Source: Chromatiaceae bacterium
GTDB taxonomy: Bacteria > Pseudomonadota > Gammaproteobacteria > Chromatiales > Chromatiaceae
NCBI GenBank assembly: GCA_013426805.1
Contig: JACDZG010000027.1
Coordinates: 1 to 64,000 of the forward strand
DNA length: 64,000 nucleotides
Reading direction: 5' to 3'
Part shown: positions 55,663 to 64,000 of the stretch, piece by piece
Position numbering within the stretch: the stretch's first letter is position 1
How the letters are laid out: every line of letters begins with the position of its first letter
Position numbers and translations under genes: made by a program
The notes under the pieces: generated by a model
Seen by the model: the letters and a program-made list of their open reading frames with translations, nothing else
Databases searched by the model: none
What the model was told of the DNA's origin: nothing

Positions 55663-57158
55663 TGTTTTTTAACAGGCGCCGATTTGCGGGTCGCTGACTT
55701 GCGCCCAGGTGCCGTCGCCGCATGACCGGAGGGGTTGGTGAAGCGGTCATTGAGCTTCTGAATATAGGCATCACAATTCTGCAGCACCTGTTCCACCCGC
55801 CGCTGCGCCGCGCTGTCCCACCCGATGGGGCGGGTGCTCAGGAGTGTTCGCGACCAGACCGTGTTGCGCTCGAAGGCACCCATCAGATCGCCGCGCACAC
55901 TGGAAGCCGCCGCGCGGGTGCGCACCCGGTTGATCAGCCGCCTGGCAGCCGCGCGGCGGATGCTGAAATGGGCGGCGGCCGCCAGGCCGAGCAGGGCGCC
56001 GATCAGCGCCTTGGGGCCCCAGGACACCTGCTGCAGGAGGTCGAGCCAGGGCGGGCTGTAAGTGAGCCCGGCCTGCCAGTGGCCGGCGCTGATGCTCCAT
56101 AGAAGAAACAGGACACCGAGGGTGCCGAACAGGATCGTATCGGCGGTCAGCACCTGCTTACGCCAGCGGGTCAGCGCCTCCTGGAGAATCGGCGCCGCGG
56201 ACTCGCCGAGGTCGGTCGCGGTCTTGTCCAGGGCGCCGACGATGCGGTAGGCACGCTCCACCTCGACCGCCTGCATGCGTCCGTGGATTTCGCTCAAATC
56301 GGCATCGCGCTTGGTTTCGTAGCGCCGCCGCCGGGCCTCATCCTCGATCGGGCTGGCCGCATCCGGGCTATAGATGGTATAGAAGCGGCCAGCGGACAGA
56401 CCCTCCTCGCCGAGTGCGCGCTGCCAGGCCGCGACCACGTCCTCGGGGTTGTCCTCGCGCGCGGTGATGTCGAGCTGATTGAGAATGAACAGGAACTTAC
56501 CCGAGTCGGCCCGCTTGATGGTATTGGCCACCAAGTGCTGCAGGGTGTCGCGCATGGCGCCCGGTTCCGGGTGACGGGCGTCGAAGAAGACCAGCACCAG
56601 GTCCGACAGGTCGATGATGTGATCGACGATGCGCAGGGTGGCGGTGCGCTGCTTGTCGGCGTCGAAGCCGGGGGAGTCGATCAGGATACGGCCGCGTAGC
56701 CGCTCGCTCGGGCAGGCGCGCAGTTGCAGGTAGGCATCGATGCGCTCCCCCTCGCCGGCCGCCACCTCATTGATGCTGGCGGAGATGCGGTAGAGCGGAA
56801 AACGCGGGTCGGCGTCCAGGGCGACGCCGGGCAGGGCATGGGGCGTCGCGGCGCTGCTGTAGCAGATGACCGTGAAACGATCGTCGACCGCCTGATTGCC
56901 GGTGCGCTGGATTTTATGACCGAGAAAGTGATTGATGAAGGTCGATTTGCCCGACGAGAAGGTCCCGAGCACCGAGATCAGCGGCCACCAGGGGATCTGG
57001 GTTGCATAGGATTCGTTGCGCGCCAAGAGCCCCATGCCCTGGGCGACCGTGTCGAGCTCGCGAAAGCTCTGCACCGCGTTGAGGAGCACCGGGTTCTCTT
57101 GCTCCAAGTGTCGCTCCAGGTTTTTCAGACGCTGGGAGACGACCTCTTCTGTCGGCAT
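55659..57158 (-). CDS. Dynamin-like GTPase with two membrane segments
   Basis: A 499-residue protein. The GTPase domain shows G1 GTFSSGKSTF, G3 DSPGFD and G4 NQLD. A hydrophobic hairpin near residues 325-400 (TILFGTLGVLFLLWSI, ALIGALLGLAAAAHF) anchors it in the membrane; a basic tail follows (GRKSATRKSAPVKKQ). Bacterial dynamin-like proteins remodel or protect membranes, and some act in phage defence. The start at 57158 is taken because the preceding in-frame sequence is low-complexity. It is translationally coupled to the ROK kinase. Confidence 0.85.
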   Translation of the reverse strand: MPTEEVVSQRLKNLERHLEQENPVLLNAVQSFRELDTVAQGMGLLARNESYATQIPWWPLISVLGTFSSGKSTFINHFLGHKIQRTGNQAVDDRFTVICYSSAATPHALPGVALDADPRFPLYRISASINEVAAGEGERIDAYLQLRACPSERLRGRILIDSPGFDADKQRTATLRIVDHIIDLSDLVLVFFDARHPEPGAMRDTLQHLVANTIKRADSGKFLFILNQLDITAREDNPEDVVAAWQRALGEEGLSAGRFYTIYSPDAASPIEDEARRRRYETKRDADLSEIHGRMQAVEVERAYRIVGALDKTATDLGESAAPILQEALTRWRKQVLTADTILFGTLGVLFLLWSISAGHWQAGLTYSPPWLDLLQQVSWGPKALIGALLGLAAAAHFSIRRAAARRLINRVRTRAAASSVRGDLMGAFERNTVWSRTLLSTRPIGWDSAAQRRVEQVLQNCDAYIQKLNDRFTNPSGHAATAPGRKSATRKSAPVKKQ

Positions 57159-57636
57159 GACGGCTATCCTCTTAAGGGGTAACAGGGGCGGGCGCGGTCG
57201 CGCGGTCCGGGGCTCGGCCCTGGGGTTCGTGGGAGACGGCGCCGCGATGGCTGGTGCTGAACGGGGCTGCGGATGACGATCCAAACCGCCCGCAGTTGAC
57301 GACGGATGGTATACCGATCGGTCGCGACGCGGTAGTCTCGCATCCGAGCGGGCGCAACCGGGTTCCATGGGTGAACCGCGCCTCTGCGGAGTTGGACTCA
57401 AGTGACGAGCCGACAACGGGATTTTTGCTGACCTGGGAGGCCGGCGCGGCGTCCGCGCGGGCCTTGCAGGCCTCATTTAGCCCGCTGTTTTCGCTGATGT
57501 TCTCCCCGGGTTGCTTGAATCCTTGCGGGGCGCGCGTGCATACTGCGCCCCGACGCGCGGCAGATTCACGATAACAACAGCGGGAAACGCGAACGTGTTT
57601 GCAGAACCTGAACCAATACCCTTGGTATGCCTTTCG
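57159..57636. other. Divergent intergenic region, dynamin-like / RND adaptor
   Basis: About 480 bp without a convincing gene. A frame of ~100 codons exists but lacks a ribosome binding site and family resemblance. The region presumably contains both divergent promoters; none could be assigned with confidence. Confidence 0.45.
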
Positions 57637-58800
57637 ATGGGAAACATGACTAGAAGTAGCGTCGGTGCCTGTTTGCTCGCCCTCGCCCTCGCGGTCGCCG
57701 GGACCGCCGTGGCCCAAGGGCCAGGCGACCCGAGTGAGTCCATCGTGGTGCAGCAGGCCCAGGGGGCACCCACCGTTTCGGTTGGCGGCACCGTCATCCC
57801 TTACAAAGAGGTCACGCTGGCGGCTCAACTGCCGGGGCGGGTCACCTTCCTGGCCGGGATCGAGGGCGATAAGTTCAAAGAGGCGGCGCTCCTGGTCGCG
57901 ATCGACGATGCCGAACTGCTCGCCAAGCGGCGCGCCATGGTCGCGCAGATGGCGAGCGCCGACGCGCAACTGCGCAATGCCGGAGTGCAGTACAACCGGG
58001 AGATTTTCTCACCCCGCGCCAGCGCGGCCCCCGGCGGTATGGGCATCCCGAACCTGTTCGATCAGATGTTCACCCGCCCGATGGAAAGTATTGTCGGTGA
58101 TCGGGAGCGCGGCGCCGAGCGCGGGGCCGACCTGTTCGCCTCCGGCATCCAGATCCAGGAGGCCCAGAACGCCATGCTGCGCCTGCAGGCTGAACTGCAG
58201 GCACTGGATACCAAGATTCGGGACGCCCGCAGTATCGCTCCCTTCGCCGGCGTCATCGTCAAGAAGTTCGTCGAGGTGGGCGACACGGTTCAACCGGGTC
58301 AGCCCTTGCTCAACTACGCGGATGTCGAGTATCTCCAGGTGGAGGTCGATGTCCCGGCGCGCCTGCGTCCGGGACTGCGTGAGGGGATGATGGTCAAGGC
58401 TGAACTGGATCTCGACAATCGCCGGGTACCGGTGCGGGTCGCCCAGATCTTTCCGATGGCCGATGCCCAACGCCACACGGTCAAGGTCAAGTTCGACCTG
58501 CCGCAGGGGGTCTCCGAACCCGGCATGTACACCAGGGTGCTGATTCCCGATGTCAATGCCCCGGCGCGCACCAACCCCGCGATTCCCTCCACCGCGATCC
58601 GCTATAACGGCAGCCTGCCCGGTGTCTACGTCCTGGCGGAAGGCGGTGAGCCCCAACTGCGCCTGATCCGCATCGGCGAGGAACTGGGCAACGGCTTCGT
58701 TACGGTACTGAGCGGGCTCGCGGCGGGTGATCGGATTCTCGCCAATCCGGGCCCGCGGGTGACCGCCGGCTGGGCCAAGGAGGCCGCGCCAAACCGCTGA
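57637..58800 (+). CDS. RND efflux periplasmic adaptor (HlyD/MFP family)
   Basis: A 387-residue membrane-fusion protein with an N-terminal signal (LLALALAVAGTAVAQ). The barrel-sandwich domain starts SVGGTVIPYKEVTLAAQLPG; the helical hairpin spans ~100-180; the return half is IRDARSIAPFAGVIVKKFVE and GDTVQPGQPLLNYADVEYLQ. A beta-barrel and a membrane-proximal domain follow. It joins the inner-membrane RND permease encoded 100 bp downstream. The ATG at 57637 is preferred over earlier in-frame codons because the signal peptide begins there; 57646 is also possible. Confidence 0.9.
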   Translation: MGNMTRSSVGACLLALALAVAGTAVAQGPGDPSESIVVQQAQGAPTVSVGGTVIPYKEVTLAAQLPGRVTFLAGIEGDKFKEAALLVAIDDAELLAKRRAMVAQMASADAQLRNAGVQYNREIFSPRASAAPGGMGIPNLFDQMFTRPMESIVGDRERGAERGADLFASGIQIQEAQNAMLRLQAELQALDTKIRDARSIAPFAGVIVKKFVEVGDTVQPGQPLLNYADVEYLQVEVDVPARLRPGLREGMMVKAELDLDNRRVPVRVAQIFPMADAQRHTVKVKFDLPQGVSEPGMYTRVLIPDVNAPARTNPAIPSTAIRYNGSLPGVYVLAEGGEPQLRLIRIGEELGNGFVTVLSGLAAGDRILANPGPRVTAGWAKEAAPNR

Positions 58801-58900
58801 CCTCATCCAGCGAAACGTCGATCCGCATGGCGATCGGCTGCAACTGACTTGAAACCTGCCGTTGCCGGCACCGCGTCGGCGCGCATTGCCTGGAAGTATT

Positions 58901-61900
58901 ATGAGCGAAGACGCCACCGCTGCCTCGCAACGCAAGGAGCCGCCGTTCACCGAAGAGCACCTGGGGATCGCCGGGCGCTCGGCCCGCTTCTTTATCCGGT
59001 CCCCGCTCTCGCCGCTGTTTTACGTGGCGATGTTGCTCATGGGGCTCCTCGGGCTGATCCTGACGCCCCGTCAGGAAGATCCGCAGATCTCAGTGCCCAT
59101 GATCGACATCATGGTGCAGTACCCGGGGGCCTCGTCGCAGCAGGTGGCCAATCTGGCCATGCAGCCCCTGGAACGGATCATGAGTGAGATCCCCGGGGTC
59201 AAACACGTCTACTCCGCCTCGCAGCGCGGCCAAGGGCTGGTCACCGTGGAGTTCGACGTGGGCCAGCCGATGGGTCCCTCGTTGGTGAAGGTGAACGACA
59301 AGATCGCCTCCAACATGGACAAGATCCCCCCCGGGGTCCTGCCGCCGCTGGTCAAGAGCAAAGGCATCGACGACGTGCCGATCGTCACCCTGACGCTGTG
59401 GTCGAAGGATCTGGATCGGGATGGCGTGCCCGATGTGGATGACGGCCAATTGCGGCTGCTCGCCCAGGACGTGCTGCAGGCCATCGGTCAGGTGAAGGAT
59501 ACGGGGCCTGGGCTGATCGTCGGCGGCCGCCGCGAGCAGGTCACCGTGGATGTTTCCCCGGAGCGGCTTTCCGGCTACCAGATCAGTCTGGACCAGGTCG
59601 CCCAGACCTTGAAGACGGCCAACGCCGAGGCCAGCGCGGGCGGCGTGGAGTCCAGCGGTTCACGCTTTACGGTGACCACCGGCTCGTTCCTCACGGGGGT
59701 CGATGACATCAATCGCTTGGTGGTCGGGACTCACAAGGATGTTCCGGTCTATATCCGCGATGTGGCACGGGTGGCCCTGGGTCCGGAGGATGCCACCGAG
59801 TTGGTGGCCTATTACACCGGCCCGGCCTCGGCCAACCAGGATGCGCCGCAGGGCCGCCCCGCGGTCACCATCGCGGTCGCCAAGAAAGAACTCACCAACG
59901 GCGTGAGCGTCGCCAACGCCATCATGGAGCGGGTCGAGGAACTCAAGGGCAGCCGTATCCCGAACAATGTCGAGGTCAGTGTCACCCGCAACTACGGCCA
60001 GACGGCGGATCAGAAGGTCACCGAGCTGATCCTCAAGCTGATCAAGGCGACCTTCTTCGTATTCGTGCTGGTGCTGCTCGCCTTCCGCGCCCTGCGCCCC
60101 GCCATCGTGGTCATGCTGATCATCCCGGTGGTGCTCTTCATGACCGTCTTCGTGGCCTGGATCTGGGGGATCACGATCGATCGGGTGAGTCTGTTCGCGC
60201 TGATTTTCTCCATCGGCATCCTGGTGGATGACGCCATCGTCGTGGTCGAGAACATCTATCGACGCTGGCTCGAAGAGGGCCGCACCGATGACGAGACCGC
60301 GGTGGATGCGGTGCGCGAGGTCGGCAATCCGACCATCCTCGCGACCTTCACCGTCATCGCCGCGCTGCTGCCCATGGGCTTCGTGAGCGGCATGATGGGT
60401 CCCTATATGGCTCCGATCCCCAAGCTGGGGTCGGTGGCCATGTTCATTTCACTCTTCGCGGCCTTCGTCTTCACGCCCTATCTCGCCATCTCCAAGTGGC
60501 TGCGGCCGTCGATGGCCTATCTGGCGGCGGCGGAGAAGCGCGAGCACAAGAACGCCGAATATACGGAGCGCTTTTTCCGCGCCGTGCTCACACCCCTGAT
60601 CGAGAGTCGGCGCAAACGCCGCATCTTCCGCCTGGTGCTGTGGGGCACCTTCCTGTTCGCCTGCTCCTTCTTCTATTTCCACTGGGTGGCGGTGAAGATG
60701 CTGCCGCTCGACAACAAGCCGGAGTTCTCGGTGGTCGTGGATATGCCGGAAGGCACGGCCTTGCCGGTGACGGCGAACCTGACGCATCTGTTGGCGGAGC
60801 AGTTGCGCACCATCCCCGAGGTCACCGCGGTCCAGGTCTACGCCGGGACCGCGCGCCCCTTCGACTTCAACGGCATGGTGCGTCATTACTATCTGCGTTC
60901 CGAGCCCTGGCAGGCGGAGCTGCAGGTTCAACTCACCGACAAGCACGAGCGTCACCGGACCAGTCACGAGATCGCGGTGACTGCCCGTGAGATGTTGAAC
61001 AAGCTGGCAAAGGGCACCGGGGCCACGCTCGCGGTGGTGGAAATGCCGCCGGGACCGCCCGTGTTGCAGTCCGTCGTGGCGGAGATTCACGGCCCCTCAC
61101 CCGAGTTGCGGCGGGCCTTTGCGCGCGATGTGACCGGGTTCTTCGAACAAGCCGAGAGCGCCCGTGACGTGGACAACTATCTGCGCGGGGCCTTCGACTA
61201 CTGGCGTTTCGACGTGGACACCGAGAAGGCGGTGCGCCGCGGCATTTCGGTGGACACGATCAACCGGAACCTGGCGATGGCCTTGGGCGGTGCACCGGTC
61301 GGCGACATCAAGCAGGCGCAGGGCCAGCAGAGCGGCCATGAGCCGATTCAGATCGTCATGCAGGTGCCGCTGGCCGAGCGCTCGCAGGTCGAGCGACTGG
61401 GCGATCTGCCGATTCAGTCGAGCCAAGGCTATACGATCTCCTTGCGGGAGTTGGGTCAGTTCCGCCGGGCCCAGGAGGAGGACATCATTTACCACAAGGA
61501 TCTGCGTGGTGTGGAGTTCGTGGTCGCGGACGTCGGCGGGCGCCTGGCCGCGCCGGTCTATGCCATGTTCCAGGTCCAGGATCTGATGGCCGCGACCGAC
61601 TACACGGCGCCGGACGGCACCAAACCGGCCGCCGGCGGCGGGTTCGGAGACGCCTTTTACTGGCTGGGTCCCCCGCCCAACAGCGACCGCCTGTCCTGGG
61701 AGTGGGCCGGCGAGTGGACCGTCACCTTCGAGACCTTCCGCGACATGGGGGCGGCCTTCATGGTCGCCCTGGTGCTGATCTATATTCTGGTGGTCTGGGA
61801 GTTCGGCAATTTCCGGATTCCGCTGGTGATCATGGCGCCGATTCCGCTCACCCTGCTGGGGATCATCCCGGCCCATTTCGTCATGTTCGAATTGGGACTC

Positions 61901-62887
61901 GGAGGTGAATTCACCGCCACCTCGATGATCGGCTGGATCGCGCTCGCCGGCATCATCGTGCGCAACTCGATTTTGCTGGTGGACTTCTCCATCCACGAGA
62001 TCCAGCGCGGCATCCCGGTCGCCGAGGCGGTGATCCGTGCCTGCAAGATCCGGACGCGGCCGATCCTGATTACCGCACTGGCGCTGGTCGCCGGTTCCAG
62101 CGTGATCATCACCGATCCGATTTTCCAGGGCATGGCGATCTCGCTGCTGGCCGGTACCGTGGTCTCCACGGTCTTGACCCTGATCGTCATCCCCTTGGGG
62201 TGTGTGGCCGCGAGTCGTGACATGTGCGAAGTCGCCGCCGCCTCGGCGACCCACCTCCCGGCGGCCGGACTGCCGTGCCAGAGCGAGACGGCGCAGTCGT
62301 CGACCGCCCGCAGCGAGGGTCGGTCGGGTGGCGGCTTGGTCGGTGTCCTGGCCAAGGTGTGGGAGGTGATGACACTGGTCTTCTATGGTCTGCGCGGCAT
62401 CCTGTTGCTGGTCATCGACCTGGTGAAGAACGCCTTCAAGCCGAAGCCGCCGCCGCGTCCCCGGCCGCCGCGTCAGGCGGCGCCCAAGCCCGCGGGTGAC
62501 GGATCGGGCGGCAGCGTGGTCTTGCCACCCGACCAGGCCCCGGCGACCGCAGCGGCTGCGTCGGCGCCGCCGACGGTCGCTCAGTCGGAGCCGGTCGACG
62601 CCGCCGCACCCCCGGTGCGCTCGGCCCTGGTCATGACCGCCGCGGCGGCCACGCCGGTTCAACCGCCGGAAGCGATCGTCCCTGCGGCGGCACCCAAGGC
62701 GGCGGGCAGCAAGAAAGCAACCGTGAAGAAACCGACCCCGACCAAGACGGCGTCGACCAAGACGACCCCGGCCAAGGCCGCCCCGTCGAAGCCCGGCAAT
62801 CAGACCCCGCAATCGGTGCAGAAGAAATCGCCGCGACGCGGCATCCGGCTGAAGATCGACGACGATCTCGATGGGGAAGGGCAGTGA
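58901..62887 (+). CDS. RND efflux permease with long C-terminal extension
   Basis: A 1328-residue RND transporter. The core of ~1080 residues has the first membrane helix (SPLFYVAMLLMGLLGLILTP), periplasmic porter loops, the second helix block (FVFVLVLLAFRALRPAIVVM), the proton-relay region around GILVDDAIVVVENIYRRW and the final helices (IALAGIIVRNSILLVDFSI, GSSVIITDPIFQGMAISLL). Unusually, about 250 more residues follow: an additional hydrophobic stretch (LVFYGLRGILLLVIDLV) and an Ala/Pro/Lys-rich tail (KKPTPTKTASTKTTPAKAAP). The substrate is unknown. It is co-oriented with the adaptor; no TolC-type gene is adjacent. Confidence 0.93.
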   Translation: MSEDATAASQRKEPPFTEEHLGIAGRSARFFIRSPLSPLFYVAMLLMGLLGLILTPRQEDPQISVPMIDIMVQYPGASSQQVANLAMQPLERIMSEIPGVKHVYSASQRGQGLVTVEFDVGQPMGPSLVKVNDKIASNMDKIPPGVLPPLVKSKGIDDVPIVTLTLWSKDLDRDGVPDVDDGQLRLLAQDVLQAIGQVKDTGPGLIVGGRREQVTVDVSPERLSGYQISLDQVAQTLKTANAEASAGGVESSGSRFTVTTGSFLTGVDDINRLVVGTHKDVPVYIRDVARVALGPEDATELVAYYTGPASANQDAPQGRPAVTIAVAKKELTNGVSVANAIMERVEELKGSRIPNNVEVSVTRNYGQTADQKVTELILKLIKATFFVFVLVLLAFRALRPAIVVMLIIPVVLFMTVFVAWIWGITIDRVSLFALIFSIGILVDDAIVVVENIYRRWLEEGRTDDETAVDAVREVGNPTILATFTVIAALLPMGFVSGMMGPYMAPIPKLGSVAMFISLFAAFVFTPYLAISKWLRPSMAYLAAAEKREHKNAEYTERFFRAVLTPLIESRRKRRIFRLVLWGTFLFACSFFYFHWVAVKMLPLDNKPEFSVVVDMPEGTALPVTANLTHLLAEQLRTIPEVTAVQVYAGTARPFDFNGMVRHYYLRSEPWQAELQVQLTDKHERHRTSHEIAVTAREMLNKLAKGTGATLAVVEMPPGPPVLQSVVAEIHGPSPELRRAFARDVTGFFEQAESARDVDNYLRGAFDYWRFDVDTEKAVRRGISVDTINRNLAMALGGAPVGDIKQAQGQQSGHEPIQIVMQVPLAERSQVERLGDLPIQSSQGYTISLRELGQFRRAQEEDIIYHKDLRGVEFVVADVGGRLAAPVYAMFQVQDLMAATDYTAPDGTKPAAGGGFGDAFYWLGPPPNSDRLSWEWAGEWTVTFETFRDMGAAFMVALVLIYILVVWEFGNFRIPLVIMAPIPLTLLGIIPAHFVMFELGLGGEFTATSMIGWIALAGIIVRNSILLVDFSIHEIQRGIPVAEAVIRACKIRTRPILITALALVAGSSVIITDPIFQGMAISLLAGTVVSTVLTLIVIPLGCVAASRDMCEVAAASATHLPAAGLPCQSETAQSSTARSEGRSGGGLVGVLAKVWEVMTLVFYGLRGILLLVIDLVKNAFKPKPPPRPRPPRQAAPKPAGDGSGGSVVLPPDQAPATAAAASAPPTVAQSEPVDAAAPPVRSALVMTAAAATPVQPPEAIVPAAAPKAAGSKKATVKKPTPTKTASTKTTPAKAAPSKPGNQTPQSVQKKSPRRGIRLKIDDDLDGEGQ

Positions 62888-63638
62888 CCCGCGGCGGATC
62901 GCGGGGGCATTCGTGAGATTCGGCCGCCGGGGCGATCGGCGTCGCCCCGCGCGGCAGGCGCTTACCGTGCTTGCCGGTGCAGGCGTCAGACCGTCGACCT
63001 GGGTCCGGGCCTGGCCGCTCATGATCGCTGGCTTGGTGGTGCAATTGGGGGCGGCCGCGGGTAATCCCTGGGGTCTCGGGGATGATGGCCGCCCGGGCGC
63101 GGCGGCGGGACCGGATAATGTGTATTACCCCGGCGTGCCGGTCAGGCCGGCCCCTGATTCCGAGTGGAACAACGATCGGCCGCGCACCTGGGACGCCGAC
63201 GCGTCGTCCATCGAAGACGGCCGTCGCTACGGCTCCCAGTCGCCTGACCGGTCGTCGACCCGGCTCCGCAATGCGCCGCCCGCCGCGGACGGGGATTGGG
63301 GGGCGCGTCGGCAGCAGGAGGAGTACAGTGATCCGGGATTTCAGTTTCGTGCGGACCCGCAGGACGGGCGCCGGGCGGGTCCGGACGATGCGGTGGACGC
63401 GGCGGACGACGCCGGTTACCGGTTCCGCGGGGATCCCCCGAACGCGGGCGGCGGCTGGCGGACTCAGGCTCCTGACGGTCGTTACCAGTTCCGGCCCTTG
63501 TCGGAGCAGGAACGGGGGCGCCAGGAACAGTCTCAGGGTTGGCGTCCGGCTCCCACGGGTCGGGGGCAAGGCCGCTCGCCCGGCCCGGCGTCGGCGGATA
63601 CGACTCCGGGGTTGGCGCCGCCCTGGCAGTCCCGTTAG
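62871..63638 (+). CDS. Hypothetical exported low-complexity protein
   Basis: The frame gives 255 residues. A basic N-terminus followed by a hydrophobic stretch (LMIAGLVVQLGAAAG) suggests export; the rest is hydrophilic, rich in D, R, G and P, and contains repeated motifs such as FQFRADPQDG, YRFRGDPPN and YQFRPLSEQE. No domain is recognised. The start is uncertain: ATG 62871 overlaps the RND gene by 17 bp, while GTG 62913 has a purine-rich stretch upstream and removes the overlap. It may be an accessory envelope protein. Confidence 0.6.
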   Translation: MGKGSDPRRIAGAFVRFGRRGDRRRPARQALTVLAGAGVRPSTWVRAWPLMIAGLVVQLGAAAGNPWGLGDDGRPGAAAGPDNVYYPGVPVRPAPDSEWNNDRPRTWDADASSIEDGRRYGSQSPDRSSTRLRNAPPAADGDWGARRQQEEYSDPGFQFRADPQDGRRAGPDDAVDAADDAGYRFRGDPPNAGGGWRTQAPDGRYQFRPLSEQERGRQEQSQGWRPAPTGRGQGRSPGPASADTTPGLAPPWQSR

Positions 63639-63704
63639 ACGCTTGGCGCAACACAACCGATCAGCACACGATTTGCTCAGAATTTTGGGAACAGACGAGG
63701 CATC

Positions 63705-64000
63705 ATGATGTTACACAGACGGATGATGGCGGCGGCCTTGCTGGCTGCCGTGACCACAGGGTCGGCGTGGGCCGACACGGCCGGCGTCCAGTTCTCGGCG
63801 GATATGGTACGTCGGGGTCCGGACGGTCAGGTCACCTCGGGCAAGATGTTCGTGGGTGATGGCCGGACCCGGATGGAGATGACGCAGCAGGGTCGCGAAG
63901 TCGTGCGGATCAACGATCAGAAACGCGGTATGGAATGGATTCTGTTTCCGGCCGACAAGAATTATCTGGAGCGGGGCGCGCCTCCCGCCGGCGCCGACGC
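63705..64000 (+). CDS. Exported protein, partial (DUF4412-like), cut by window end
   Basis: The first 98 codons are present. MMLHRRMMAAALLAAVTTGS and AWADT form a signal peptide. The mature part reads VQFSADMVRRGPDGQVTSGK, MFVGDGRTRMEM and WILFPADKNYLE, resembling periplasmic proteins of the DUF4412/LolA-like beta-fold type that bear R-x-E-x patterns. The frame is open at the window edge. Confidence 0.7.
   Translation, partial: MMLHRRMMAAALLAAVTTGSAWADTAGVQFSADMVRRGPDGQVTSGKMFVGDGRTRMEMTQQGREVVRINDQKRGMEWILFPADKNYLERGAPPAGAD

Noticed and set aside
57254-57574. 106-codon frame in the RND/dynamin intergenic region
   Set aside because: No ribosome binding site or recognisable motifs; overlaps the expected divergent promoter region.

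Overview
The window is a high-GC gammaproteobacterial chromosome segment, most likely from a purple sulfur bacterium (Chromatiaceae-like). The main evidence is a flavocytochrome c sulfide dehydrogenase pair (fccA-fccB). The gshB-tonB-algH-ruvX-pyrR-pyrB-pyrC' block and the pilGHIJ-chpA twitching chemosensory operon also fit a gammaproteobacterium. No rRNA, tRNA or CRISPR array was recognised.

Layout. 0.5-5.8 kb: three co-directional genes of unknown function, the last a 1124-aa protein with an HExxH zinc motif. 5.9-10.1 kb: SDR oxidoreductase, SelO, HPP-family membrane protein, DUF190 protein. 10.1-16.3 kb: an accessory island with a TumE/TumA toxin-antitoxin pair, a methyltransferase-fold gene overlapping a reverse transcriptase gene (lower GC), a retropepsin-like gene broken by a small inverted-repeat element with a 9-bp target duplication, a DUF2887 protein and a truncated VapBC pair. 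16.5-23.7 kb: pyrimidine, glutathione and housekeeping genes on the minus strand. 24.1-26.9 kb: two paralogous single-domain response regulators and two unknown proteins. 27.2-36.6 kb: type IV pilus chemosensory system (pilG, pilH, pilI, pilJ, chpA, chpC). 36.6-39.4 kb: hemerythrin, rhodanese and CHAD proteins. 40.1-44.9 kb: prkA-yeaH-spoVR operon. 44.9-49.2 kb: a decayed metallo-beta-lactamase gene, fccAB and nadA.

The most striking region is 49.4-54.2 kb, a complete diversity-generating retroelement (DGR). A caspase-transmembrane-FGE/C-type-lectin target carries a variable repeat (VR) at its 3' end. It is followed by avd, a DGR reverse transcriptase and a template repeat (TR), then an EACC1-like effector-associated protein. 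TR and VR align without gaps over 123 nt. All 19 differences fall on TR adenines (26 A in total), and none of the 97 other positions differs. Two copies of a palindromic repeat bracket the cassette. The picture suggests a self-diversifying, caspase-armed sensor or conflict system.

54.2-64 kb: an orphaned antitoxin with a toxin remnant, ROK sugar kinase, dynamin-like GTPase, an RND efflux adaptor and permease with an unusual C-terminal tail, and two exported proteins, the last cut by the window edge. Reading frames, motifs, repeats and the TR/VR alignment were read directly from the sequence. Family assignments rest on recalled motif knowledge, and functional models are inference.
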